From: Leptolyngbya sp. Heron Island J | GTDB lineage: Bacteria > Cyanobacteriota > Cyanobacteriia > Phormidesmidales > Phormidesmidaceae | Assembly (NCBI RefSeq): GCF_000482245.1 | Contig: NZ_AWNH01000012.1 | Location: 62,001-126,000, forward strand | Direction: 5' to 3' | DNA length: 64,000 nt | Part shown: piece after piece, positions 27,930-37,640 of the stretch | Position numbering within the stretch: the first letter of the stretch is position 1 | Layout of the letters: each line of letters opens with the position of its first letter | Made by a program: the position numbers and the translations under genes | Notes under the pieces: model-generated | The model's database searches: none | What the model saw: only the letters and a program-made list of their open reading frames with translations | What the model was told of the DNA's origin: nothing

Positions 27930-29036
27930 ATGGTTTCTTTGGCGCAGTCTAGCGCGATTAATAACGTTATTGTGGCGTCTATGCCGCCGTTACAAACACT
28001 GATACTCACAGTGGAGGATACTCGACGCATTGTTGAGCATGTGGGTTTGAATGCATTGATGGATGAGATGATTGCTCGACTCACCCAGGCATTTGAACAA
28101 TTTGATCCTGCAAAAACGGTGGTCCCTGTGCGCACCGGCTTCAGCTATGAGCAACCCCATGTAGGCTTAGTTGAATGGATGCCATTGTTTGAGAAGCACC
28201 GGCAGATTGTGGTGAAGGCGGTAGGATATCATCCTCAGAACCCGAGTTTATATAATTTACCGACGGTCCTTTCCACGGTTTCTGCCTATGATCCGGTATC
28301 AGGGCATCTGTCTGCGGTGATTGATGGGACGTTTCTGACGGCGTTGAGGACAGGAGCGGCATCTGCGATCGCAACCCAACTCCTAGCCTCACCCAACAGT
28401 CAAGTCCTTGGCTTGATTGGTGCAGGAGCCCAAGCCGTTACACAACTTCATGGTCTTTCCCGCTGCTTTGATCTTAAGAAGGTGCTCATTTTCGATAGCG
28501 ATCCAGCCGTAAGTCAATCATTTGCTGAACGTATAGCGTGTTTGGGGTTAGACCCTTTAGAGATTTGCCAGGCAGACGTTGCTGATATTGTTGCCGCAGC
28601 TGATATCCTCTGCACAGCAACGTCAGTGGATGTGAATGATGGACCGGTCTTTCCCGATCAAAATCTGAAACCCTGGCTACACATTAACGCAGTGGGGGCT
28701 GATTTTCCTGGTAAGTTTGAGGTACCCTTAAGTCTTTTAGAGCGCAGTTTTGTGTGTCCTGATTTTCGAGATCAGGCCATTCGCGAAGGCGAATGTCAAC
28801 AGTTTAAAGACCTGCAGCAGATTGGAGCTGAGCTATCTAACGTAGTCAAGACTCCAGCCCAGTATCGTCACCATCAGCAACAGACCACTGTTTTTGATTC
28901 CACCGGATTTGCCCTTGAAGATCAGGTGGCCATGAATATGCTGCTGGACTATGCAACTGAGCTGCAGGTCGGCACCTTAGTTGAGCTAGAAAGCGCCACC
29001 GCTGAGGTCAAAAATCCCTACAGTTTTGTCCTGTAA
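27930..29036 (+). CDS. ornithine cyclodeaminase / mu-crystallin family enzyme
   Basis: 368-residue NAD-dependent enzyme. The Rossmann region is seen as VLGLIGAGAQAVTQLHGLSR, with ALRTGAASAIAT before it and HINAVGADFPGKFEV after it, all typical of the ornithine cyclodeaminase family. In this setting the likely reaction is L-ornithine to L-proline plus ammonia, feeding the prolyl-AMP ligase two genes downstream. SbnB-like or alanine/ketimine reductase roles are alternatives in this family. The start may be ATG 27930 or ATG 27981, where the conserved LILTVEDTRRIVE begins; neither has a strong ribosome binding site. It is the first gene of the NRPS block. Confidence 0.82.
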   Translation: MVSLAQSSAINNVIVASMPPLQTLILTVEDTRRIVEHVGLNALMDEMIARLTQAFEQFDPAKTVVPVRTGFSYEQPHVGLVEWMPLFEKHRQIVVKAVGYHPQNPSLYNLPTVLSTVSAYDPVSGHLSAVIDGTFLTALRTGAASAIATQLLASPNSQVLGLIGAGAQAVTQLHGLSRCFDLKKVLIFDSDPAVSQSFAERIACLGLDPLEICQADVADIVAAADILCTATSVDVNDGPVFPDQNLKPWLHINAVGADFPGKFEVPLSLLERSFVCPDFRDQAIREGECQQFKDLQQIGAELSNVVKTPAQYRHHQQQTTVFDSTGFALEDQVAMNMLLDYATELQVGTLVELESATAEVKNPYSFVL

Positions 29037-29066
29037 TCTACCCACATCTCGCCCCCAAGCTTTGTC

Positions 29067-30215
29067 ATGGATTTTTCCTGGTCAGACGAACAACTCGCTT
29101 TTAAGAATCGTGTCATTCAGTTTGCGCAAGAGAACCTTAATGGTGACGTGGTTGAGCGCGACTACCATGGCAAATTTTCCTGGGAGAACTGGAAAAAATG
29201 TGCCGAGTTTGGTATTCAAGGCATGTGTATGCCGGAAGACTATAGCGGATCGCCTGCACTGGACATTATGACAGCGGTGCTGGCGATGGAAGCCCTCGGC
29301 TATGGCTGTGAAGATAATGGCCTTACCCTGGGTCTGAATGCCCAGATGTGGACGGTGCAGATTCTTTTGCAGCAGTTCGGGACTGATGACCAAAAGCAGC
29401 GATATTTGCCACGACTATGTCGAGGTGAATGGATCGGTGTACATGCCTTATCTGAACCCAATGCTGGGTCAGATGTTTATAGTCTAAAAACCCATGCCCA
29501 AAAGTGTGACGGTGGCTATATGCTCAACGGCAGTAAAAAGTTTGTCACCTGTGCTCCTATCTGTGATTTGGCCCTCGTGTTTGCCACCATTGACCCGAGC
29601 TTGGGCAAGTGGGGAGTAACTGCTTTTCTGGTGGAGCGGACAGCAGCGGGTTTTTCCACGGGTCCAGTAAAAGACAAAATGGGTTTGCGTACAGTGCCGT
29701 TTGGAGAGATCTTCTTCGACGATTGTTTTGTGCCTGAAGAAGATCGTCTGGGCCCAGAAGGTGCTGGGTTTAGTTTCTCCCATAGTTCGCTGGAGTATGA
29801 CCGTTGTTTTAACCTGGCCAGCGAACTAGGCACCATGGAGCGTCAGTTAGAGAAGACGGTTGAGTATGCCAAAGCGAGGGAGCAGTATGGTCAACCCATT
29901 GGTAAGTTTCAGTCCGTGTCGAATCGAGTGGCTGATATGAAGTTACGCCTAGAGACGGCGCGGCTGTTGCTGTATAAGGTGGCTTGGTTAAAGGAACGCG
30001 GGCAACCGGCCATGCTTGAGGCGGCATTGCTCAAACTGTATCTGAGCGAGTGTTTTGTGGCCTCAGGGTTAGATGCGGTGCGGATCCATGGCGGTAATGG
30101 CTATCTCACGGAGTATGGGGTGGAACGAGATTTACGGGACGCCATTGGCGGGGTGATTTATGCGGGCACCTCGGATATTCAGCGCAACATTATTGCGCGC
30201 TCATTGGGATTGTAG
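29067..30215 (+). CDS. acyl-CoA dehydrogenase family, probable prolyl-carrier-protein oxidase
   Basis: 382-residue FAD enzyme with the acyl-CoA dehydrogenase fold: MDFSWSDEQLAFKNRV at the start, GVHALSEPNAGSD, GGNGYLTEYGVERDLRDA and a C-terminal AGTSDIQRNIIARSL. It is followed directly by an adenylating enzyme and a free carrier protein. This order is that of anaB-anaC-anaD (anatoxin) and of the PltE/PltF/PltL type, where prolyl thioester is oxidised to pyrroline-5-carboxyl or pyrrole-2-carboxyl. The two outcomes cannot be separated by eye. GGAGG for the next gene sits 2 bases after this stop, so the genes are coupled. Confidence 0.85.
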   Translation: MDFSWSDEQLAFKNRVIQFAQENLNGDVVERDYHGKFSWENWKKCAEFGIQGMCMPEDYSGSPALDIMTAVLAMEALGYGCEDNGLTLGLNAQMWTVQILLQQFGTDDQKQRYLPRLCRGEWIGVHALSEPNAGSDVYSLKTHAQKCDGGYMLNGSKKFVTCAPICDLALVFATIDPSLGKWGVTAFLVERTAAGFSTGPVKDKMGLRTVPFGEIFFDDCFVPEEDRLGPEGAGFSFSHSSLEYDRCFNLASELGTMERQLEKTVEYAKAREQYGQPIGKFQSVSNRVADMKLRLETARLLLYKVAWLKERGQPAMLEAALLKLYLSECFVASGLDAVRIHGGNGYLTEYGVERDLRDAIGGVIYAGTSDIQRNIIARSLGL

Positions 30216-30224
30216 GAGGTGGAT

Positions 30225-31838
30225 ATGATTTATTTGTTGTCTCAAATTTTAGATCGTTCTGCCGAGCAGTTTCCTGAGCGCGAAGCATTTCGTTGTGATG
30301 GTGCAAGTCTTACCTATGGCGAACTGTTACGGCGTGCAAATGGGTTGGCCCATAAGCTGGTTGATCTGGGGGTAAAGCGGGGAGATCGGGTAGGGATTTA
30401 CTTGCATAAGAGTTTGGAGAGTGCGATCGCAATCTATGGTATCTGGAAAGCCGGTGCGGCCTATGTGCCCCTCGACCCCAGTGCCCCTGTTACCCGCACC
30501 GCCTACGCCATTAACCACTGCGGTATTCGCCACCTGATTACCCAAAAATCCAAGCGGATGCGAATGCCAGATTTGTTGGATGCAATCGCCGTAGGGGCGC
30601 AGCATGCTGCGCCCCTACGGCACGTTATCGGTTTGCCGGAGACGTTTGTTCTAGACCATGGGGTGGGCCATTGCGATTGGTCGGATATTCTCCCCAGCGA
30701 CACATCACCGTCGGTGCGCGTGATGGAACAAGACCTGGCCTACATCATGTATACCTCTGGCTCCACGGGGACTCCTAAGGGCATTATGCACACTCACCGC
30801 AGCGGTCTAGACTATGCGCGCATGGCAGCCCACACCTATGGGTTGACCCACGCAGATCGCCTGGGCAATCACTCGCCGCTGCACTTCGACATGTCCACCC
30901 TGGATTATTTTTCAGGGCCGTTGGTGGGGGCAACAACGGTGATTATTCCTGAAGCCTATATGAAAATGCCTGCCAGTCTTTCGCAGTTGGCCCAGGATGA
31001 AGCCTTAACCATTTGGTACTCGGTACCGTTTGCGTTAATCCAGCTGCTGTTGCGGGGTGTGCTAGAAGAGAGAGACCTCAGCTCGCTGCGTTGGGTGCTG
31101 TTTGGTGGAGAACCTTACCCGGCAAAGTATATGTATGGCCTAATGGAACGCTTGCCCCAGGCTCGTTTTAGCAACGTGTATGGACCAGCGGAGATCAATC
31201 AGTGTAGCTACTACCATGTGCCTCCCTTAGTTGAGGGACAGACTATCCCCGAAGAGGTTGCACCCATCGGTCAAATCTGGGCCAATGCGGAAGAGATTGT
31301 GGTGGACGACCAGGACGAACCAGTGGTTTCTGGTGATGTAGGTGAACTGCTGGTGCGAACATCGACCATGATGATGGGCTACTGGCAGCGACCTGACTTA
31401 AATGAGAGTGCTTTTTACCGGACTGAAATTGCTCATCAGACGGCTGTATTTTACCGCACAGGGGACTTAGTGCAGCAGCTACCGGACGGTAACTATCAGT
31501 TTGTGGGCCGAAAAGATCGTCAGATAAAAACTCGGGGCTATCGCATTGAGCTGGACGAAGTAGAGGCAGCCCTGGTGGGTCATCCCCAGGTGGAAGAAGC
31601 GGCTGCCTATGCTGTACCCGCTGAAGCCGGTAGCCATCAGGTAGAAGCAGCAGTGATTCTCAAAGCTGAGGCTACCTTGAGTGATGGTGAATTGCTTAAT
31701 TATGTGGGGGAACGATTGCCTGCCTATGCGGTGCCGAGAAGGGTTGCGATCGCGACCACATTCCCTAGAACGGGCACTGGCAAAATTGATCGGCGGGCGT
31801 TGCAACAACAGGCGGAGAGGAGAGTTATTGGTTATTAG
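30225..31838 (+). CDS. free-standing adenylation enzyme, probable L-prolyl-AMP ligase
   Basis: 537-residue adenylation protein. Core motifs: LTYGELLRRANGLA (A1), KAGAAYVPLD (A2), YIMYTSGSTGTPKG (A3), NVYGPAEINQC (A5), YRTGDL (A7), KTRGYRIELDEVE (A8) and RTGTGKIDRR (A10). The A5 region with NQC is like that of PltF/AnaC-type prolyl ligases. ATG 30225 is the start, 7 bases after AGGAGG. It should activate L-proline and load the carrier protein encoded at 31924. A 34-base perfect palindrome (30588-30621) has inserted in frame and adds about 11 residues between A2 and A3. Confidence 0.85.
   Translation: MIYLLSQILDRSAEQFPEREAFRCDGASLTYGELLRRANGLAHKLVDLGVKRGDRVGIYLHKSLESAIAIYGIWKAGAAYVPLDPSAPVTRTAYAINHCGIRHLITQKSKRMRMPDLLDAIAVGAQHAAPLRHVIGLPETFVLDHGVGHCDWSDILPSDTSPSVRVMEQDLAYIMYTSGSTGTPKGIMHTHRSGLDYARMAAHTYGLTHADRLGNHSPLHFDMSTLDYFSGPLVGATTVIIPEAYMKMPASLSQLAQDEALTIWYSVPFALIQLLLRGVLEERDLSSLRWVLFGGEPYPAKYMYGLMERLPQARFSNVYGPAEINQCSYYHVPPLVEGQTIPEEVAPIGQIWANAEEIVVDDQDEPVVSGDVGELLVRTSTMMMGYWQRPDLNESAFYRTEIAHQTAVFYRTGDLVQQLPDGNYQFVGRKDRQIKTRGYRIELDEVEAALVGHPQVEEAAAYAVPAEAGSHQVEAAVILKAEATLSDGELLNYVGERLPAYAVPRRVAIATTFPRTGTGKIDRRALQQQAERRVIGY
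30588..30621. repeat. 34-base perfect palindrome inside the adenylation gene
   Basis: GCCGTAGGGGCGCAGCA is followed immediately by its exact reverse complement, with no loop. It is read in frame as AVGAQHAAPLR within the adenylation enzyme, in a region that varies between relatives. It looks like a REP-type mobile palindrome tolerated as coding sequence. Confidence 0.85.
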
Positions 31839-31923
31839 TTATTAGGGATAGAAATAAGGTAGTTTCTCTTGACGGGCAAACTTTAACTCAAAATTCAAGA
31901 CTTAAAATTCAAAACTCACAGTG

Positions 31924-32163
31924 ATGGATAACCAAGAAATTCTTAAACAATATATTAGTCAAACTCTGCTTAACGGTCGGATGCAAGTCGAGGCAGACGA
32001 CGATCTCCTCGGTGAAGAGATTATCGACTCCATGGGAGTGATGCAGCTGGTGGCTTTTGTGGAAGATAAGTTTGGCTGTGATGTGCCCCAATCGGACATC
32101 ATCATCACTAACTTTAGGACTATCAAGGCCATTGATGCCTACCTTGCTAAGCGGAGCCTGTAA
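31924..32163 (+). CDS. free-standing acyl/peptidyl carrier protein
   Basis: 79-residue carrier protein. The phosphopantetheine attachment Ser is Ser36 in EEIIDSMGVMQLVAFVEDKF. It starts 85 bases after the adenylation gene (ATG 31924, with a GTG at 31921 as the alternative) and ends 2 bases before the first NRPS gene. It corresponds in position and size to AnaD/PltL, which hold proline during oxidation. The resulting pyrroline or pyrrole carboxyl group would be handed to the first condensation domain downstream. The 85-base gap contains AT-rich near-repeats (AAAATTCAA-like) and no gene. Confidence 0.9.
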   Translation: MDNQEILKQYISQTLLNGRMQVEADDDLLGEEIIDSMGVMQLVAFVEDKFGCDVPQSDIIITNFRTIKAIDAYLAKRSL

Positions 32164-32165
32164 TC

Positions 32166-35100
32166 ATGACCGTTGTTGCAATGCCACTTCAATCCACTGC
32201 CGCCCAGTCTAATCTGACAACGGCACAGCATTTGCTGTGGCTGGGGCAAAAGCTGGCACCAGAATCACCGCTTTACAACATGGCGTTTTTGTTTACGTTA
32301 TCGGGTGAGATTGAGCCTGTTCATTTTCAGGCAGCATTTCAGGCATTGGTAGAGCGCAGTGATGCGCTGCGGATGGTGATTGAAGAAGTGGATGGTGTGC
32401 CACAGCGGCGGGTGTTACCTCAAGTAGACTATGAGGTGCTGATACTTGATTTTAGCGACAGAGAGAATCCTCAAGCAGAGGTACGTATCTGGGCAGAGAA
32501 TCGTAGTCAGACACTGTTCAATTTATCCGAGAGACTTTTTGAAACAGCTCTAATACGTCTTAGCCCTAACTGTTATGCCTGGTATATCAGTCAGCACCAT
32601 GTGATTACAGATATTCAGTCAGTTCAACTGATTTACCAAACAGTAGGAGACTTCTATCACCGTTCGATAGCAGGCACTTTATCAGACGCTCCAGCATTAC
32701 CAGCATACGGTGATGTATCGTTACCATCGCCCTCGTCTCGCGCCATTGACTACTGGCAACAGCAACAGGCAAATTCAGTCGACCTTTATCATCGATCAGC
32801 AAGCCAGATATCCTCTCGTACCCGCCGTGTTTCATGGGAACTAGGCCCGGAAAGAACGGCTGCCTTGAAGCAGCTGGCGATGAATTCGGATGCACGGGCG
32901 TTGACGCCCCAGCTTTCTCTGTTTAACCTGGTGGCTGGTATTCTGTTGGCCTATCTCCATCGGATTAGCGGTAGTACTCAGGTTGCTTTTGCCACCCCTG
33001 CCCATGGTCGCCCTACAGCGCTACTAAAAGAGACTATCGGCGTGTTTATTGAACTGTTTCCTTTGCAGGCTGACATTGAACCAGGGGAAACCTTTGCATC
33101 GCTGTTGCGGAAAGTGAGCCATGCCAGCGGTGGTATGCTGCGTTATGCCCAGCCCGGTGCTAGCCAGTTTGCCCCCAGCCGTGATGTCAATGTAGTCCTA
33201 AATTTTATCCATGCTAAACTGTCGGATTTTGATGGCCGTCCAGTGTCTTCAGAATGGATTCATCCAGGGGCTGGCGATCCAAGACATCATTTGCGACTAC
33301 AGGTGCATGATTTTGATGATCGGGGCAGTCTGCAGCTACATTTCGACTTTAATTGTGACCTGTTTGAGCCAGAACTACAGGAACGGGCCACAGGCCATTT
33401 TCTGGCATTAGTGGATGCAGTGTTGGCTGATCTTAACCAACCCATTGCTGAGGTGGAGATTGTTACTGGCTTGGAAAAGGCTCACCTCCTAGAACTAGCG
33501 CAGTGTGAGCGGATTGGTATTAGCAAAACTGTAGTACAGCAGTTTGAAGAACAGGTTGAGCGGACGCCGAATACTGTTGCGATTTCTTGTAACAGCGAAA
33601 CCCTTACCTATGAACGGCTCAACGCCCGAGCCAACCAGCTGGCTCACTACTTACGACAGCAGGGAGTAACAAGTGAAGCACCCGTCGGTGTCTGTCTGCG
33701 TCGCTCTATGGAAATGCTGGTGGCTATTTGGGGAGTGCTTAAAGCCGGAGGAGCCTATGTGCCCATTGATCCCAGCCAACCCAATGAGCGCATTGCCCAT
33801 ATTCTGAGAGACACCCAGGTACGTTGGGTGCTGACCCAGTCAGAGTTTACGACATGTCTAAATGGCCATGCCGTGAATATCCAGTTGGACACATTAGATT
33901 TAACGTCGCAGCCAAACAACAATTTAAATAATCTGTCTGGCATTAATCAGCTTGCTTACCTACTCTACACATCAGGGTCTACGGGTAAGCCCAAAGGGGT
34001 AGAAGTTGAACATCGTGGATTAGCCAACTACGTTAACTGGGCGATTCAGCAGTATGTGCGGGGGAGAACCTTAGCATTTCCCCTATTCTCTCCATTTACA
34101 TTTGATTTAACGGTTACCTCTATCTATGTGCCTTTACTTTCAGGTGGACAGGTGGTGATTTATCCCGAAGGGAATGAGGCCATCGATCTCTCCCTGCAAC
34201 GAATCTTTCAAGACAACGCAGTGGATGTGATTAAACTAACTCCTTCTCACCTGGCTTTGGTAAAAGGAATGACCATTGGCTCCCGGGTGAAGACACTGAT
34301 TCTAGGTGGAGAAGATTTGAAAACATCGTTGGCAGGTGCGATCGCCAATGCTAGCGATCATCCCATTGAGATTTATAACGAGTACGGTCCAACAGAGGCC
34401 ACGGTTGGCTGTATGATTCACCAATTTGAACTGGAGCCTGATGCACCCACCTCTGTTTCCATTGGTAAACCAGCAGCTGGATCGGAAATTTATCTTTTGG
34501 ATGAGCGGTTAAACTTGGTGCCCCAAGGAGCGGTGGGTGAAATCTTTATTGGCGGGCCTGGTCTGGCGCGGGGGTATCTCAATCGACCTGAACTAACGGC
34601 TAAGCGGTTTGTTTATCGCGGTGATCAAAGACTATATCGCACAGGCGATTTGGGGCGCTGGCAGAAGAATGGGCAGCTAACGTACCTTGGGCGCGGTGAC
34701 CGTCAGGTAAAGATTCACGGTACCCGGATTGAGTTGGGGGAGATCGAGGCGGCCTTAGTGGATCATCCTGGGGTCACTGCCAGTGCCGTTAGTTTAGTTC
34801 AGTCGGCTGTTCCCGTGCAGAGTGGTCCTGTGACCTACTGCACTCGCTGTGGCATTGCCTCCACCTATCCTGGCATCACCTTTGACCATGAGGGTGTTTG
34901 TGATATTTGTCAAACCTATGAGACCTATCGCGATCGCACCGAGCAATACTTTAAGTCGATTGACGAATTCAAGTCTCGTCTGGAGGCAGCCCGTCAGCGC
35001 AAACAGGGTGAGTACGACTGTATGATGCTGCTCAGCGGTGGTAAGGATAGTACCTATGCCCTAGCTCAGCTGGTAACCATGGGCTTCAAGGTGTTTGCCT

Positions 35101-37640
35101 TTACGCTAGATAATGGCTATATTTCTGAGCAAGCCAAAGACAACATTCGTCGCGTGGTTGACACATTAGGGGTGGATCACCAGTTTGGCACCACACCAGC
35201 GATGAACGACATTTTTGTAGATAGTCTGAACCGCCACTGTAACGTATGTAATGGCTGTTTTAAGACTATCTATACCCTGAGTATGCAGCTGGCCTACGAG
35301 CGGGGGATTCCCTGCATTGTGACGGGTCTCTCACGGGGACAGTTTTTTGAAACCCGCCTAACAGAAGAATGGTTTACTGAACTGTTTGGCCAGTCTGAGT
35401 TTGATGTAGACCAGATTGACGAGACAATTCTGGCCGCTCGCAAAGCCTACCATCGCACTGACGATGCCGTATCGCAGCTGATGGATGTGGAGGTATTTCA
35501 GACCGATGACATTTTTGAAACGGTTGAGATTATTGACTTCTACCGTTACTGCGATGTTGAACTAGCCGAAATGCTCTCTTTCCTAAAGGATCAGGTGCCG
35601 TGGATTCGTCCGTCAGATACAGGACGCTCCACCAACTGCCTGATCAACAATGTGGGCATTCATTTGCATACTAAAAAGCGTGGCTATCATAACTATGCTC
35701 TGCCCTACAGCTGGGATGTGCGCATGGGGCATAAAACACCGGAAGCGGCTATCGATGAGCTCAATGATGAGATTGATGTGGCCGAAGTGGAGAGGATTCT
35801 GCAAGAGATTGGCTACGAAGACGCGCAAATAAACAAAGCCCAGCTAGCGGCCTACTATGTGGGGCAGACCTCGACAGCGGACCTGAGACACTTTTTAACC
35901 CAGCGGTTGCCTAACAATCTAGTGCCTGCCTATTTTATTCAGCTGGAGCACATGCCATTAACTGCAAATGGCAAGGTGGATTTTGCTGCCCTGCCTGATC
36001 CAAAGGCCAGTCGTCCCGAGCTACAGTCAGAGTTTGTTGCGCCTGCCACTGCCGTGGAGAAGACGTTAGCCAAGCTTTGGCAGCAGGTACTCAAGGTGGA
36101 TCGCATTGGCATCCACGACAACTTTTATGAGCTGGGCGGTGATTCGATTATGGCCATTCAAATTGCTGCTCGTATGTCAGAGGTTGGTTTTAGGTTGTCC
36201 CCAAATCAGATTTTTCAGCATCCCACCCTGGCCAAACTGTCTACTGTAGTGGCCCCTGAGCATGAGTATATGGCCTCAGAAGATTTGACAGGGATAATCC
36301 CTCTCACACCTATTCAGCAGGCATTTTTTGAGCAACAATCGCCGGAGCCAGAGCAGTTTACCCAAACAGTTATCCTGGATGTGGCCGAGATGTTAAACCT
36401 GACCATTTTGACATCTGCCCTGACGGCGATGGTAAATCATCACGACAGTTTACGGCTGACCTATACCCCAACCGATGCAGGCTGGGAGCAACGTTATGGA
36501 GAACCTGTTTCTGATGTGGTCATCATCGAAGTAGATGTCTCGGCGCAGCCCCATCCTCAAGAAATCATTACTAAAACCATTGCCAAACTTCAGACCCAGC
36601 TTGACTTAACCAAAGGAGATCTTGTTCGAGCGGTTCTCTTTGATTTAGGTGACCGCCAGCAACTAGGGCTGGTCATACATCACCTGGCGGTAGATGCGCT
36701 GTCTTGGCTGACGTTAATTCAGGATTTAGAAACGGCTTATCAACAGTTGAGTCAGGGTGAAGAACTTTCATTGCCATTGAAGACTAGCTCCTTTAAAGCA
36801 TGGGCGCATGGGCTTAAAGCGCTTTCCTTACCCCCAGCAGAGATGGACTACTGGTTTTCTCAGCCTGATTCTGCCGTTCGGTGGGATAGTACTGCTCAGC
36901 CTGAGGCCAATGCTCGTACTATCTCTCGACAGCTAAGTTATGACCTGACTCAAGCCTTCCTGCAAACATCTCGTGCGCGTCCTCAGGAAATGTTGTTAAC
37001 GGCTTTGACGTTAGCTGTCAAACAACATACTGAGCAGTCTGCTGTACAAGTTGCTCTGGAAGGCCATGGACGAGAAGAATCCATACTTCCTAATATGCGC
37101 TTAGTGCGGACCGTCGGCTGGTTTACATCACTCTTTCCGGTAACGCTTGTAGCCCAATCCGATTCTAGTGAGACATTGAGGTCAATTAAAGCAACCCTAG
37201 AACAGATTCCTCAAAATGGTATTGGGCACGGTATTTTGCGCTATCTCGGAGATGCGAAGGTTGCTAAACAGCCCCAGCCTGAGATTTTATTTAACTATCT
37301 TGGGACTCTAGAGCAGCTGTTGCCACCTAAGTCAATGTTCCGATTTTCTCAGCCATTACAGGTATCTCGAAGTCCGAGGCAGATGCGATCGCACCCCCTC
37401 GACATCAGCGCCTTTATCAGAGAAGGCCAGCTCCATATTGACTGGTGCTACAGCGGTCTAGACGACTCTACAGCCCAGGCAGTCGCTGATGGCATGATGC
37501 AACATCTCCAAACACTTCTTGAGAGTCCAGGCAACAAAGCAACCGCTACAGACTTTCCCCTGGCAAAGCTTAACAGCAAAAAACTCGATAAGCTTTCAGC
37601 TTTATTAAATAAGGCAGATCGTGCAGGAGGTCAGGGCTAA
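32166..37640 (+). CDS. NRPS C-A(Asn)-PCP-E with a PP-loop ATPase domain inside the A domain
   Basis: 1824-residue NRPS. C domain at about 10-450 (His144-His145 in QHHVITD). A domain from about 455: A3 YTSGSTGKPKG, Asp647 in TFDLTVT, A5 NEYGPTEATVG, A7 LYRTGDLGRW, A8 KIHGTRIELGEIE. The pocket residues read by eye are D-L-T-K-I-G-E-V-G-K, the published asparagine signature. Then about 340 foreign residues (about 880-1220) interrupt it: Cys892/895 and Cys912/915, a PP-loop SGGKDS at 957-962, and Cys1025/1028/1031. A9 (about 1247) and A10 (NGKVD) resume after it. PCP with Ser1327; E domain with HHLAVDA near 1505, EGHGRE and FNYLG. The next gene overlaps its stop by one base. Confidence 0.9.
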   Translation: MTVVAMPLQSTAAQSNLTTAQHLLWLGQKLAPESPLYNMAFLFTLSGEIEPVHFQAAFQALVERSDALRMVIEEVDGVPQRRVLPQVDYEVLILDFSDRENPQAEVRIWAENRSQTLFNLSERLFETALIRLSPNCYAWYISQHHVITDIQSVQLIYQTVGDFYHRSIAGTLSDAPALPAYGDVSLPSPSSRAIDYWQQQQANSVDLYHRSASQISSRTRRVSWELGPERTAALKQLAMNSDARALTPQLSLFNLVAGILLAYLHRISGSTQVAFATPAHGRPTALLKETIGVFIELFPLQADIEPGETFASLLRKVSHASGGMLRYAQPGASQFAPSRDVNVVLNFIHAKLSDFDGRPVSSEWIHPGAGDPRHHLRLQVHDFDDRGSLQLHFDFNCDLFEPELQERATGHFLALVDAVLADLNQPIAEVEIVTGLEKAHLLELAQCERIGISKTVVQQFEEQVERTPNTVAISCNSETLTYERLNARANQLAHYLRQQGVTSEAPVGVCLRRSMEMLVAIWGVLKAGGAYVPIDPSQPNERIAHILRDTQVRWVLTQSEFTTCLNGHAVNIQLDTLDLTSQPNNNLNNLSGINQLAYLLYTSGSTGKPKGVEVEHRGLANYVNWAIQQYVRGRTLAFPLFSPFTFDLTVTSIYVPLLSGGQVVIYPEGNEAIDLSLQRIFQDNAVDVIKLTPSHLALVKGMTIGSRVKTLILGGEDLKTSLAGAIANASDHPIEIYNEYGPTEATVGCMIHQFELEPDAPTSVSIGKPAAGSEIYLLDERLNLVPQGAVGEIFIGGPGLARGYLNRPELTAKRFVYRGDQRLYRTGDLGRWQKNGQLTYLGRGDRQVKIHGTRIELGEIEAALVDHPGVTASAVSLVQSAVPVQSGPVTYCTRCGIASTYPGITFDHEGVCDICQTYETYRDRTEQYFKSIDEFKSRLEAARQRKQGEYDCMMLLSGGKDSTYALAQLVTMGFKVFAFTLDNGYISEQAKDNIRRVVDTLGVDHQFGTTPAMNDIFVDSLNRHCNVCNGCFKTIYTLSMQLAYERGIPCIVTGLSRGQFFETRLTEEWFTELFGQSEFDVDQIDETILAARKAYHRTDDAVSQLMDVEVFQTDDIFETVEIIDFYRYCDVELAEMLSFLKDQVPWIRPSDTGRSTNCLINNVGIHLHTKKRGYHNYALPYSWDVRMGHKTPEAAIDELNDEIDVAEVERILQEIGYEDAQINKAQLAAYYVGQTSTADLRHFLTQRLPNNLVPAYFIQLEHMPLTANGKVDFAALPDPKASRPELQSEFVAPATAVEKTLAKLWQQVLKVDRIGIHDNFYELGGDSIMAIQIAARMSEVGFRLSPNQIFQHPTLAKLSTVVAPEHEYMASEDLTGIIPLTPIQQAFFEQQSPEPEQFTQTVILDVAEMLNLTILTSALTAMVNHHDSLRLTYTPTDAGWEQRYGEPVSDVVIIEVDVSAQPHPQEIITKTIAKLQTQLDLTKGDLVRAVLFDLGDRQQLGLVIHHLAVDALSWLTLIQDLETAYQQLSQGEELSLPLKTSSFKAWAHGLKALSLPPAEMDYWFSQPDSAVRWDSTAQPEANARTISRQLSYDLTQAFLQTSRARPQEMLLTALTLAVKQHTEQSAVQVALEGHGREESILPNMRLVRTVGWFTSLFPVTLVAQSDSSETLRSIKATLEQIPQNGIGHGILRYLGDAKVAKQPQPEILFNYLGTLEQLLPPKSMFRFSQPLQVSRSPRQMRSHPLDISAFIREGQLHIDWCYSGLDDSTAQAVADGMMQHLQTLLESPGNKATATDFPLAKLNSKKLDKLSALLNKADRAGGQG

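Noticed and set aside
30588-30621. Palindrome considered as a transcription terminator
   Set aside because: It is inside an intact reading frame, has no T-run and is more likely an inserted repeat.
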